This document shows, one piece after another, positions 1 through 10,458 of a stretch of DNA of 64,000 nucleotides. The stretch covers positions 57,757,359 to 57,821,358 of the forward strand of contig OX375877.1 in assembly GCA_947359465.1 (NCBI GenBank), written 5' to 3'. Source of the stretch: Metellina segmentata. Its lineage: Eukaryota > Arthropoda > Arachnida > Araneae > Tetragnathidae. Both the position numbers and the translations under genes were made by a program. Under the pieces are notes generated by a model, which was not told where the DNA came from, searched no databases, and was given only the letters and a program-made list of their open reading frames with translations. Position 1 is the first letter of the stretch, and each line of letters begins with the position of its first letter.

Positions 1-530
1 AAATTGAAAGTTTCCGTTTGCCGAGGTTGCTATGAAAATCACAACAACAGTAACGAAAGATTACTGAAAGAAACTTAATTTATCGTAACTCGCTACTAGA
101 AATGCGCCAAAAAAATCGCCAAACCGTTGTCAACACTCAAAAACGTAGAGTATAGCTGTACTTCATAACATCTGCTACCGTTACCTTCTGGGGCACTGTT
201 TCACCAATTTCTTCGGCTATCAACACTAAGTCCTCCTTTTTAAATCCTTTCGCTGCTTGAAACATTTTTATTCTATGCTATTCCTGTCTCGGATGCCAAT
301 AATTTTACTGGTTCGCAGAATAAAAGAATAAATAAATCTATTGACGCCAGTCACTCATATAAAAGTATAGCTACACTCCACGTTTATGAGTAATGGCAAC
401 GGCTTGCCGATTTTTTTGGTGCACTTCTAGTAGCAAGTTACGATAAATTAAGGCAACCCATCTTTCGTTACGTTTGTTGTGGTTTTCATGGCAACCTCGG
501 CAGACGGAAAATTTCAATTTTCATTTTGAA
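1..530. repeat. foldback-type element, copy with long inverted arms
   Basis: Bases 1-163 and 363-526 are imperfect reverse complements of each other, separated by about 200 bases. Both arms contain the 'cgctactagaaatgcgcc' / 'ggtgcacttctagtagc' type motif, and the outer ends share a 'ttgccgaggttgc' motif with its complement near 497. No transposase is visible, so this looks like a non-autonomous foldback or MITE-like element whose left end may extend beyond position 1. A relative lies at 57520-58215. Family name unknown. Confidence 0.6.
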
Positions 531-1050
531 TATTCCAGAAAGTTCTTCCAAAATCCGTTAAAGTCGTTTGATTTCATTAATTCGTTTGAAATTTTTTCTT
601 TCCTCCCATTGGTTATTTTGTTTTTAAAATATACTTTGATTGCATTGGTCCTTCTAAATCGTTTTCTGTGATACCATTAGTCCGTTTATTTGTATTTTGA
701 CTGTTGTGGAATTTTTATTTTACTATAGCTTTCACACACACACAAAAATGGATTAAGAGTTTTGGTTTTTTTTTTACGATTTTCGTTTTCATTATTTTTT
801 TACGAAAGAATTCTGACGTTATCAGGTTGTTTTATTTCTTGCTTTTTTTTTCTTTTGTAAATCTTTTTCTTTTTCAACATGCCTATTGTTCCCAAAATTC
901 GTAGCTTAGTTTCTCTGCTGGTTCACAAATGTGTTTTGATATGTGCTTAAACTTACTACTTATTATGAAAGTTTTTAAAAAATATACTTTTTAAAACGTT
1001 CTGAAATATGTTTAAAAAGTGTGTTGTAAAAAGAAAAAAAAATTGTGACA
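531..1050. other. AT-rich sequence without recognisable gene
   Basis: T-rich sequence with long homopolymer runs. The short open frames here are low complexity (Phe, Leu, Ile) and are not credible proteins. The first part continues the outer flank of the foldback repeat ('aaaatccgttaaagtcg' recurs in similar form near 57600). Confidence 0.5.
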
Positions 1051-1054
1051 GGAA

Positions 1055-1150
1055 AAGAGTTAGGAAATAATTATTTCCTTGGCGACTTTAGAAGTTCGCC
1101 AAAAAAATTGCCAAGGCCATAGACAGGTGTCATCGAGTCTAGACGTGGCG
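1055..1150. repeat. fragment related to the foldback repeat family
   Basis: The stretch 'ttggcgactttagaag' followed by 'cgccaa' is shared with 57620-57650 and, inverted, with 57950-57980. It is a short dispersed piece of the same foldback family. The 74-codon minus-strand open frame across it has no recognisable domain and is not treated as a gene. Confidence 0.45.
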
Positions 1151-1563
1151 TCGGAGAGACGAAAAGGATGGCGACTCTGTTCTGATCTGGCATCTATGAA
1201 GTTTTTTTGGAAAGGCTGGAGGCTCTGGAAGGGGATGATCGTATGAAACTTGCCGAGAGAATAACGTTGTGTTCTGGCTCCCATCCTGGGCTACTTAATT
1301 AGGTAGAACCTCTACCAGAGTTCGCATACTGAACAATTTTCTCGGATATCCCACCCTGGGATGAGATTTAATGAGAATTGACCAACGTCATTGTTGCCGA
1401 AGTGTGATCAATTAAGTATAAAATGTATAGTAATCAATTTGTATATAAATGTAATAAAAACTCATTAGTCGAGAGTTTTGGTTAAATTATTAAGTGCCAA
1501 ACGCTGCACATTATGTATAGAATATTTTATAAAAAGCGTGTCTTCATAGATTTGAAAACATAC

Positions 1564-1646
1564 CACAAACGGATATCTATTTGAAGGATCCACAGTTTTA
1601 CCACCAACAATACGTTCACCTTCTAATTTATTTTCTTCCCCACAGC
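1564..1646 (-). CDS. gene A exon: trypsin-domain start with activation site
   Basis: Read on the minus strand, this 83-base exon follows acceptor 'tttattctag' and ends before donor GTATGT. It encodes a Cys-Gly pair, an acidic stretch, ERIVGGKTVDPSNRYPFV, and then the splice site. R-IVGG is the classical zymogen cleavage site of S1 serine proteases; after cleavage the new N-terminal Ile folds into the active site. The upstream Cys would be expected to tether the pro-region by disulphide. It starts with two bases completing a codon, which fits the phase left by exon 4240-4290. The rest of the peptidase domain is not in the window. Confidence 0.8.
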
Positions 1647-1920
1647 CTAGAATAAATAAAGAAAATTTTTGAAACATATTGTTAGACTTACATGTAATTG
1701 AACTACATAAAAATTAAGACCTACTAAATTGCGAAATCATTTTCATTTCATAAGTTTGAAGCTTCATAACGACATTACTTTGAAAAACGTTTATGTACAA
1801 CTTTCTACAAAATTGATTCGCAATTTCTAGTTTCTTTTCTTTTATATTGATTTCATCGTCGCCTTTTTTACCACCAGAATATGCAAATTAATTTTTGTTA
1901 ACCTTTAGATAAGAACATAT

Positions 1921-2165
1921 GCCGACCGACCGGTACAGTGGTTAAGGTGTTAGCCTCTAGATCGGAAGATCCCCGTTTCGAATCCGGGTTCGGGCATGGA
2001 TGTTTGTAAGCGTATACCAGCTCAGGTGTTGCTTCGTCATCTGAACATGGTTCAAAATTACGAAGTATAAATTGTTAGGGGCAATGATGGTCCTCCCACT
2101 GCGTGCTCCTTCACAAGTGGCCATCACTTCCGGCCTTGTAGTGGCCAATGACTTAGGTCAAATGT
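1921..2165 (+). mobile_element. tRNA-headed SINE
   Basis: Bases 1921-1999 resemble a tRNA gene with an A-box-like 'ggtacagtggttaagg' and a B-box-like 'gtttcgaatccggg'. They are followed by body sequence ('ccagctcaggtgttgcttcg', 'gttcaaaattacga') shared with several other copies in the window, notably 43421-43760. The tRNA-like part has no matching acceptor stem and sits on a repeated body, so it is a SINE head and not a functional tRNA gene. The copy is truncated and diverged at its 3-prime end. Confidence 0.75.
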
Positions 2166-2222
2166 GACCGCCATTAGAAAAAAAAAGATAAGAACGTATT
2201 CATAACAACCTTGCAACAAGTA

Positions 2223-3621
2223 CACTCTATAACAAAGAAATCGGCGCACCAAGAAGGAATCATCCGATTGCTTTGAAATTTCGTATGCAAAAATGTTTTG
2301 GCCAAATATGCAAATGATTAAAATTTGGTGTTCAATGGATGAATAATACGATATCCAGCGCATCGGAACTGCGCATGCTGCAGATGTATATAAGGAGTTG
2401 TTTTTGTTGTTAAAAATTTCTGCTGCATTACGATTTAGGATACCTTTTAACGACTGAAAAAATGCCCCGCCGCAGGATTCGAGCTCACTACGAGCAACTT
2501 TCAGAGTTTGAAAGATGTGTTATCATTGGATTGAAAGAGGCAGGTTGGGTAAATCGGAGAATCGCTCGTCATGTGAGTCGAAGCGAAGCGACGATTAGAA
2601 GATGCTGGTAAGAGAGGGTGGACAATGGCAGATTTCAGAGTCATGATGGTAGCGGTCAACGTAGGGCCACAACAGATCGCTAGGACAGAGTGATTGTCAG
2701 ATCAGCTGTCATAGCGCCTGATTCATCGCTATCAACCATCAGTCGTGCGACCCACACACGAGTGTCCACCTTGACCATTCACAGACAGCTGAGAGGGCGA
2801 AATCTACGATCGTACCGACCGTTACGCCACCTGCCACTCACGCCTGCACACTGTCGAGCCAGATTACGGTGGTGCTTGGCTCGATCAGACTGGAATGATG
2901 CTGACTGGGGACTTATAGTCTTTAGCGACGAATCTCGCTTCCAACTGTGTCCTGACGATCATCGAAGACGTGTCTGGAGACGCCCAAGGCAGCGTGCCGA
3001 TCCTGCTTTCACTATAGCACGCCACACGGGCCCTCAACAAGGAGTTAAGGTCTGGGGTGCCATTTCCTTTGATAGCCGGACCCCTTTGGTCGTCATTAGA
3101 GGTACATTTACTGCACAGCAGTTCGTTGACGACATTCTGAGACCTGTTTTGCTACCGTTCCTTTCGCAGTACACTGGGCTTATTTTTCAGTAAGACAATG
3201 CCAGACCACATACGGCACGTGTTGCTATGAACTTTCTTCAAGCTTGTCAAACACTTCCTTGGCCAGCCAGATCACCAGATCTCTCTCCCATCGAGCATGT
3301 CTGGGATATGATGAGAAGGCGACTGTATGCGGTAGGGAATGTTGATGACGTAGTCCGACATATGGAGCAAATTTGGCAAGAAATACCGCAGGAGACCATC
3401 CGGGAGCTTTAGCGGTCTATGCCACACAGTGTGGCAGCTTGCATCCAGGCTAGAGGCGGGTCAACACCTTAATGAGCTCTTTACTGTAACTCTGGAATAA
3501 ATCATTCAATTGTTCTGAAATTTAAATCATTTTCTATTCTGTACATAATTTTCCTATCCACCAATTTTTGTCTCCATCGGACAACTCCTTCTTGGTGCGT
3601 CGATTTTTTTGTTATAGAGTG
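2223..3621 (+). mobile_element. Tc1-like element, family A, copy 1
   Basis: A 1,399-base element flanked by TA on both sides (2221-2222 and 3622-3623). The terminal inverted repeats begin CACTCTATAAC and contain a GCGCACCAAGAAGGA-like block (GTGCGTCG on the right). It encloses a broken transposase (2462-3472). A close relative lies inverted at 26330-27734. It sits in an intron of gene A between exons 4240-4290 and 1564-1646. Confidence 0.92.
2462..3472 (+). pseudogene. Tc1-like DDE transposase, family A, three in-frame stops plus one near the end
   Basis: The start codon context MPRRRIRAHYEQLSEF is shared with the copy at 27490. An N-terminal helix-turn-helix region is followed by the catalytic core with IVFSDESRF (first Asp), DNARPH (second Asp) and SPDLSPIEHVWD (Glu). 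I count 32 residues between the second Asp and the Glu, compared with 34 in classical Tc1. Breaks are a TAA after the first ~49 codons (unique to this copy), a TAG after '...TTDR', and a TAA just before DNARPH. The last two are shared with the other copy. One more TAG lies near 3410. It cannot make a full transposase by normal translation. Confidence 0.9.
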
Positions 3622-3623
3622 TA

Positions 3624-4239
3624 GATTTTAAAACGTACAATTCTACGTCTTGATATATTCTTTAATGATTTTAATACAATAAGTAATCAACTTTGATAAA
3701 GTGTTCTGTTCATCTCATGTGCAACTGTATTTATGTCTTTTGACGTAGAATACGTCTTACATTTCGAAAACGGGGAACCGCGCTTAATTTTTGAGTGTCA
3801 CAAAAATGTGCAAAAAATTTAATAACATGGAAAATAAAAATAATATATAAAAATACAATATCGCGTTCAAAAGAGCATTAAGCAAAGAATTTTACAAATG
3901 CTCATTAATCTTGCGTTGACATTAATGGCTGATGCAATCGCAGCGCAAAGTTGTGTCACGAAAATGGGCACTACCGATCGCATTAATTTAGTCTAGCTCT
4001 GGCCTCCTTTGTGTAAGCACGACGTTTGAGGTGTGATTCGTTTCGTCTCTTATTTCATTCTGATTCACCGTATGACATCACTGACGTATTCCATGCATTA
4101 AACCTAGTATACGTGTTGCCCGTCCTGTTTTTCTCTTGCATTGTTTGGATCATATATTTTTTCTCTGTAATTGGATATTTTACTGTAGAGATACTGTAAT
4201 TAAGAACTAAGCGAATAAATCCTTTACTTATGAACTTAC
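3624..4239. other. intronic sequence, nothing recognised
   Basis: AT-rich intron of gene A between the Tc1-like element and exon 4240-4290. No repeat relative, domain or RNA structure was recognised. Confidence 0.4.
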
Positions 4240-4290
4240 CACAGAACATCTTTGGTATAGGCTCTGGAGGTGGGGTAGGAGTAACGCTAT
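4240..4290 (-). CDS. gene A exon: proline-rich linker before the protease domain
   Basis: A 51-base minus-strand exon between acceptor 'tttatag' and donor GTAAGT. It encodes SVTPTPPPEPIPKMFC plus the first base of a Gly codon. Pro/Thr-rich linkers ending in a Cys commonly join regulatory domains to an S1 protease domain. Its end phase (one base left over) matches exon 1564-1646, giving ...MFCGCGEEN at the junction. Its start needs one base from the previous exon. Confidence 0.7.
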
Positions 4291-5123
4291 CTATAAATAT
4301 TAGAAGCAAACAATTTCATTTCAACTCATTTTCAATGAATGCTTAATAGTTTCACTGTAATGCATCCACTCATTAAAAGAATACATCTTCCATGTACCGA
4401 TGATTAATTTTAAAGGATATTATAAGCCTATAGCTCTATGCAACAAGAAAAACAAAGCAAGTGTCAAGCTCCCACGAGTTGTTATTCGAGTCAAGTGGTT
4501 TGGACGAGTATTCTTTAACCATCAGATAATACGAGATTTGCGAGGTTGTAGGGTTGCTTCTAACCCTCAACACACTTAATGACTTAATAACCTCATATCT
4601 TATTGTATAAAATTGTAAATCTCCTATTTCCGTGTCTATTAGATTGATTGTGTGACGTCACAAGTAGGCGGTGTTTCTAATTGTTTTGATTGGTTGTGTG
4701 AAGTCGTGAGCGAAACGAGATTCGAAATGTCAAAAATCCTTACATTAGAAATCTCCATTGAAATAACGTGGAGTATGAAACGATTGCCGTACGCAGCTCA
4801 TTGTTTGATCAGTGTTGATCAAAAATTAAGTTTTCCAATAATATTGTTTTACCAGTATTGCTCAAAAAGAAACACTACGCGAAAGCAAAGCAATTTGATA
4901 GATAATAGTCATAGACTTCTAATATTCTATCTATTATATCTCCTCTATGATAATAGGATAATAGTGGCAATCGAATAGTGGCTTATACATTGCTAGTGAT
5001 TAGCAAATGTTAAAAGATACTGGTGAGAAATATTTTATACATAGTCAGTGAGATCACAAACTGTCAGGTTTTAAAAAATATATCAATGAAGTTTGTTCAA
5101 AATAAATGAATTTTATTACTTAC
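4291..5123. other. intronic sequence, nothing firmly recognised
   Basis: AT-rich intron of gene A. The 108-codon plus-strand open frame at 4652-4978 has no domain I recognise and its composition looks like random AT-rich DNA. I do not call it a gene. Confidence 0.35.
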
Positions 5124-5179
5124 TCGTCGTATGACGGGCCCATTTATCCCAGTTTTTAAATAATTCAAAGACTAAAGTC
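5124..5179 (-). CDS. gene A candidate small exon (weak)
   Basis: On the minus strand, acceptor 'ttctttcttaag' and donor GTAAGT bound 56 bases that are open in the frame required at both ends: AG from exon 7635-7762 plus G gives Arg, and A plus AT from exon 4240-4290 gives Asn. The encoded peptide (TLVFELFKNWDKWARHTT) does not look like the expected end of a CUB domain, which normally has a Tyr-Cys-Gly and a Gly-Phe motif. It may be a chance match or a rapidly diverged exon. Confidence 0.22.
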
Positions 5180-6007
5180 CTTAAGAAAGAATCTATTACT
5201 TCTTTCATTAGGAAACTTTTGAAAAGATTTTTTTTGTTCCTTTTCTTGGAATAAAATAATTTGGAAAGTTTCTAATGCTCTTTTCCTTAGAATATAAACA
5301 GAAAGATCCTATTGTTGAAGAGATGAAAATTGGTTAGTCCTATAGGGAAGACTAAAAATTCCAGGTTGGAATTATACGTGAGGTTAAATTAGGTGATAGA
5401 TTGGAACATTAACAAAGCGCTTTTACAGCTGGCGGATTTAGCAGAGAGTCTAGTTCAAAGAGATTATTGTACGGTGCCTAAAGCTATAACTGTGACAATT
5501 AGTTGATGGGGTAAACCATCCACCATTATTGGCATACAAGTTTTTGTGTTTAACAGCCTTTTTCTAACGAGCTTCTAACCTTTTCGAAAATCTATTGACT
5601 CAAGGTCGATTGCCTTCTCGTCGGAGCCACACTATACATTAATCGTATCGCAGGATGAAAAAACTATGCTACCTGAATCAATGACAGCAAAAGATGCACT
5701 GAATCCTTTCCCCTCAAAACAACAGTCTGAGCGAAACATAAAAAGCATCGAATTATCTGAAGACACCATTGATTCGGGTCGTTCACTGTGACAGTACCTG
5801 AAATAGAAATCAATTTCATGATGTCACCTTTGATAATCTTGATATATTTTTAAATAATGTATCTTCATTTATCTTGCTTTTTTTCATTTCGGACACCTAA
5901 GGAACCGAGCCTGGAAGAACTTGTAAGCTGAATGTCTGAAGAGCTTAGAAAAAATGTTTGTTCTGCGCTTTTTTTATACAACATTTGAATAAAATTACCA
6001 ATAACTA
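5180..6007. other. intronic sequence, nothing recognised
   Basis: Mixed-composition intron of gene A. The part near 5640-5800 has a few longer open stretches on the plus strand, but no motif supports a family. Confidence 0.35.
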
Positions 6008-6704
6008 CAGTAGAACTCCAGTTATCCGGATCGCTAACTACACGGATCCTTTTGAAGAAAAAAAAATCAGCAAAATTAGCATTTTAAAAGTTTCTTATCG
6101 GCGAATGACAAAAACGAAGAGGACGAAGTATTTATTAGTTGAAGACATAAGATACATTATAGTGAAAATTCCAGGATGTTCCCAATGCAGTGCAGAGGAC
6201 GTACTCGAGTAGCTGTTGTGTGACTCTTCTGACCTTGGATACAAAATTCTCAGTGACGATTAACTCACTCAAAGTGTGAGACAATTCATTGATGAACCCG
6301 AAGATGACGACGACATGCTACTCAACCAGAAGCGGGACCGTCAGCTAGTAAGGCATTTGAGTGCCTTGACACAGCTCTAAAATGGACGGAGTTACAGCTT
6401 GAGTGCGATCATCTACAGCTACTCACCACCAAGTACATGGGAGACTTGGCTTTACGGAAACGAGTAAAGACAGCAAAACCGACTTTGACCGATACGTTCA
6501 AGCAATGAAGCATTTTAATAGAGTATGTAAGAACAAAATTTACGCAAAACTGTTTTCATAGTCAATAAATTATATTAAATATTAAAGATAAATTCGTTTT
6601 TTTTTAACTAAGTAAACTTTTTTTGTGAAGTATCCAGTTATCCTGATATTTGATTATCCGGAGGGGTCTGGTTCCAGTTGATCCGGATAATTGGAGTTCT
6701 ACTC
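6008..6704 (+). mobile_element. Tigger/pogo-type element, internally deleted, with transposase C-terminal remnant
   Basis: The terminal inverted repeats CAGTAGAACTCCAGTTATCC (left, 6008) and GGATAATTGGAGTTCTACTC (right, ends 6704) are typical of the pogo/Tigger group and are flanked by TA on both sides. The plus strand between about 6330 and 6510 reads AFECLDTALKWTELQ, then HLQLLTTKYMGDLALRK and a TDTF end. This is the familiar C-terminal tail of Tigger/jerky-like transposases. The DDE core is absent, so the copy is non-autonomous (697 bases). Confidence 0.8.
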
Positions 6705-7060
6705 TACTAGAATGCCACTGTCTGTGCTATGGTTATTTAATCATCGAACAAATTAAGAGGAATAGTGAACCACATTTCATTTATATGGTACGACCCAGAG
6801 CTCTGGGAAATCCATCCACAGGTTATTTTAAAGCCAAATCAGCATGACATGTCCCCAGGCGTTTTACTAAATTCAAAAAGGAAGCTCAAGGTTCCAATCG
6901 ACACGCACAGATTATTCCGAGTTGCCGGTGTGAGCGTTGAAAACTACGATTGGTCTGCGCGCGTGTTCATTTGATATGAATCCTATTTGACGTCAACTAT
7001 AAATCTCCATTTCACCAAAGTATATATTTCAATGAAAGGTTTAAAAAATATATTTCACGT
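6705..7060. other. intronic sequence of unknown origin
   Basis: Slightly GC-richer stretch with overlapping short open frames on the plus strand. No domain or repeat relative was recognised in the window. It directly follows the Tigger element and precedes a SINE fragment. Confidence 0.3.
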
Positions 7061-7069
7061 CACGTTTCC

Positions 7070-7275
7070 ACGTGGCTCCCCAGGTGTCCTGCTTGAGGAC
7101 TCTCAAAGTACGCTCTCAAATCTTTCTCTCGATTGCGTCACATGTAAGCAGGCACTTCCGTCAACCAAGGCTCGTCATCTGACCGTGGTTCAAAATTACT
7201 TAGTGTTGTCCTTAGATCTTTACTTTCAGATATGATTCCGGACCTCGCCAATATTGTTGTGTTGCTCCAGCTCGA
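7070..7275 (+). mobile_element. SINE body fragment
   Basis: Contains 'cgtcatctgaccgtggttca', 'aaaattact...gtgttgtcc' and 'gttgtgttgctc', which are body segments shared with the SINE copies at 43421-43760 and 18740-18960. The tRNA-like head is not recognisable here. Lies in a gene A intron. Confidence 0.6.
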
Positions 7276-7634
7276 CGCTTGTTGAAAAATATCAATACAA
7301 ATACCGTCAATCCAGGTGACTTCAGACAGCCAATACAGAACTTGAAAACAAAGTAAGTCGAAATTAAAGTTTGAAGGTAAAATATACAGTCAGGTTAAAA
7401 ACCAAATGTCATTTGTGATTTATATCGTGGAAGTTTCGTTTCATCTTTTTTTTCATTGGAAACAATTCAAATTGGAATCGAGAAGAGTTAGTCATCGAAA
7501 GGGGATATTGATTCCTAAGATTTACATTTCTCGTTAAATATTATTGATTTTGCAAATCATACAATTATAATTCTGAATTGTATTTGTAAATTGTTACCCA
7601 AGCAACTAGGAAATATATGTTTTCCATTATTTAC

Positions 7635-7762
7635 CTCGCGTTGTTCGTGCTGAAATTTCCTGTTAAGCTGACCGCTAAGTAATCTTGGGCACAAAATGGT
7701 TCTTGAGCCCAGATATCGAAACTTTCATTGAATCTGACATAAATTCTTTTTCCTTCCATTAC
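7635..7762 (-). CDS. gene A exon: second half of CUB domain 2 (incomplete)
   Basis: A 128-base exon between acceptor 'ttaatttcag' and donor GTAAAT. It encodes VMEGKRIYVRFNESFD, then a Cys-containing FCAQDYLAVSL stretch and an Asn-rich end. The pattern 'GKRI-V-F--FD ... C--DYL-V' is the central beta-strand block of CUB domains. It begins in phase 0, continuing WKIE from exon 8480-8705, and ends with two bases (AG) of an Arg codon. The last CUB strands should be on the next exon, which I cannot locate with confidence. Confidence 0.8.
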
Positions 7763-8479
7763 CTGAAATTAAAAAATGTACATTGAAATAGAATTCACGA
7801 AGCATAAAAATATTTCCTACCATAATGTGGAAACGTTTTTCGTTTGTGCTCTCACAAATTGCATCTTTTAATTTGTCTGTCTATTATGTCGAGAAAACGA
7901 TTTTTTTTTTAAGGTCTATTTAAATTTCTCGTATTCTTCAACAGAATTTTCAGTCTGTATGGCTGAATGGGACAAACTAAAAGTTGTTATTAGAGTTGTT
8001 CAACAAGTCTTGAATTATGCTCTTTAGACACATTTTGTTGAACCAAACATTTTTATTAAAAAATTATAATTAGAACTGGTTATGTAACTAAGAATTTCTT
8101 CCGTTCTTATATTTTAAAAGAAAGAAAAAAATTTATAAACAGTTAAATTGAATTGTCGACTGATGAGGTTAAAAATCGTATAACCAGTACGTATTTTACA
8201 CTACCGAATAATTACTTACAACTCTTAAGCAATAAATTCAATTTTTGTTAGAAAAAACATTTTGAAGGAAAAGTACTTTTACAGTAAGTACAAGTACAAG
8301 TTAAAATATCTTTGCTTTTGAAAATATATTCGCTGCATAAATATTTTCTGTCCATGAGCTAAGGGAAATACTGATTGCAATGCTGTCGATTCGCATGGAA
8401 GATTTTACGTACATGACTGATCACACATTATATTAAAAGAACAGGTCAGTTGCAGTTACACATATATAAGCATCTTTAC

Positions 8480-8705
8480 CTCTATTTTCCACACACAAAT
8501 GTCATCGGCATAATATTGATTAGGGAAATTAGGCGTCTCAAATGTTCCAGTGTTGACACCTTGGAAATGCTGCGAGCACTCCGTGTTGTATATTTGTACA
8601 AGAATTCTAAAGCCACGCGACTGAACAGTAGGATTCGAAAAGAATCTAATTCGAAGCTTTGAACTTTCAGACAAAATTACACGTCCTATTTGGGATCCAC
8701 AGTAC
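8480..8705 (-). CDS. gene A exon: end of CUB domain 1 and start of CUB domain 2
   Basis: A 226-base minus-strand exon between acceptor 'gttttttctag' and donor GTAAAG. It reads YCGSQIGRVILSESSKLRIR, then FFSNPTVQSRGFRILVQIY, which is the C-terminal CUB signature (Tyr-Cys-Gly and Gly-Phe). A new domain follows with TECSQHF, GTFETPNFPNQYYADDICVW and KIE, the N-terminal CUB signature (Cys, 'G-F-TPNFP--Y', Cys-x-Trp). It begins with one base completing TGG from exon 15622-15764. One exon covering a domain boundary argues strongly for tandem CUB domains in one protein. Confidence 0.88.
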
Positions 8706-9584
8706 CTAGAAAAAACAGGACAAAATAAATTAAGTAAATAATTTGTAGAAGGAGCTAATAAGATTAGGTTTTATTAAAGCTCTACGTTATGTTACGATTA
8801 AGCATTTTAATACGAATGGAAAAATCTCTACTTAGCTATTTTTTCTGCTAGCATATTTTTTGCTTTGTATAACAGTTATTTTCTGCCAAACGAAATGTGG
8901 GTGGAGGTATTGTTTCTTCGGCGATACGTGTTACCTGTACTTATTCCGAACATGACATCAGTTTAATTGTTTTTCAACTACGATTTCAGCATTCGCGAAT
9001 ACAACAATAAAACGAACGAATTTGAAAGTGATGCATGATAGTTGATTGGTCAACACCAATCACATTAAACTCCACAAGGACGATAAGTTATTTTTTAACC
9101 TGACCCCGATATGTCCAAAATAATGTGAGGGTACTTGAGTAGCGGATTTACTTGAATTTCCAAAATATTGTTGCAGATATATTGAGATTTTAATCAAGGT
9201 GGGTAAAACAGATGTATGGAAAACACCGAAATGGCCGTTAAAAAACCTAAATACTGTCAAAATTTAATTTTAAAGCTTATTTTTTTGCAAATATAATTTT
9301 AGAAAGGTTTTTCAAATGTTAAAATGGTTTCTCTGAATAGTGTTTGAAATATTGTGAACGCTTTGGAAGCGAAGAACAAAATTGTTTACACAATCAGTAA
9401 AATCAAGAGAGACAAACGATGCACCCCCTTCAAACTATTTTGTACTTTAAATTAATTTATATACATTATTTCCACGCTTCAAATGTTATAACACAAAAAG
9501 TTATTGATGGATTATCGTAAAAATTCGAGAACTTGTTCTTCATGAACTTCCATAATGAACGTTTTAGTAAGCTAAACATGTATA
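8706..9584. other. intronic sequence, nothing recognised
   Basis: AT-rich intron of gene A. Small open frames on both strands lack recognisable motifs. Confidence 0.4.
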
Positions 9585-10015
9585 CACTGGAGAGTAGAAG
9601 AAGGAGGGGGGATTTGATTCAGCTTTTTTTTTCAAGTTGGTAAAACAGGGGGACACAGAGGGCTTGAATTTCAATAGGGATAACAGAACACAGGGCCATG
9701 GGTATAAATTGAAAAAACACATTTTAATCGGGATTTAAGGAAAAACTACTACTAATAGGGTAATAGACAAATACTACTAAGGAAAACTACGACTAAGGAA
9801 AACTACTACTAAGGAAAACTACAACTAATAGGGTAATAGACAAATGGAACGCGTTACCAGAAAATATAGTTAATTAAAAAGGGCGTGTACGAATTTAAGA
9901 TACAATTGGATAGTCAGTGGGAATTGGGAGAATTCATAAACAAAGGACCAGCCTTGTTGGGCTTGAGCCTGTAGCTGGTCGTCAATATTTGTATTTGTGT
10001 TTGTATTTGTGTTCA
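9585..10015 (+). mobile_element. 3-prime end of a non-LTR retrotransposon (LINE)
   Basis: The plus strand shows pieces in the order expected at the C-terminus of non-LTR reverse-transcriptase proteins: RRRGDLIQLFKLV, GHGYKLKK and VIDKWNALPENIV-like stretches interrupted by stops. A non-coding end with a 'tatttgtatttgtg' simple-repeat tail follows at 9989-10014. This is a 5-prime truncated, dead-on-arrival copy. An 18-base unit (aaggaaaactacnactaa) is repeated about four times at 9739-9836 inside the coding remnant. The clade (CR1/Jockey/RTE) cannot be decided from this piece. Confidence 0.6.
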
Positions 10016-10458
10016 TAATGTTTTCTAGTGAATGAACTAGAATAATTATGCTGAGTTCAAAAGTTTTTTTAAATTATGGCCATTTATTTAAGAGATATAG
10101 GACTATAAAACTATAAAATATCTTATATTCATTTTGAGATTGCTTGTAAAATTTGTGTTTATTAAAATATTCTTTTGATTCTAGTTCATTCCCTATACAC
10201 ATGCATGTAGTTTATTTTGGTTGCATCATTTTGAAATTGGTTGAATAGATTTTCATTTAGCACATTTGATGTTTTTGACAAATTTCTTTCAAATTTCAAA
10301 CATAATTATCATTTTTACTAAGTTATTAATATATATTTAAAATATTTATAGCCCGTTGCTATTGTTTAGTAACACTAAGCAAAAAGAATCGTTAAAATGT
10401 TTCTATACCACATTAAAAAAAAGGTTCTCGAACGTGTCCGGATACCACAATTCAAAAA
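10016..10458. other. intronic sequence, nothing recognised
   Basis: AT-rich gap between the LINE end and the Tc1-like element. Confidence 0.4.

Noticed and set aside
474..904. Two short plus-strand frames rich in Phe, Leu and Ile
   Set aside because: T-rich low-complexity sequence; no start context, no domain.
4652..4978. 108-codon plus-strand frame as a small gene
   Set aside because: No homology cue, AT-driven composition, and located in an intron of gene A without splice or promoter signals.
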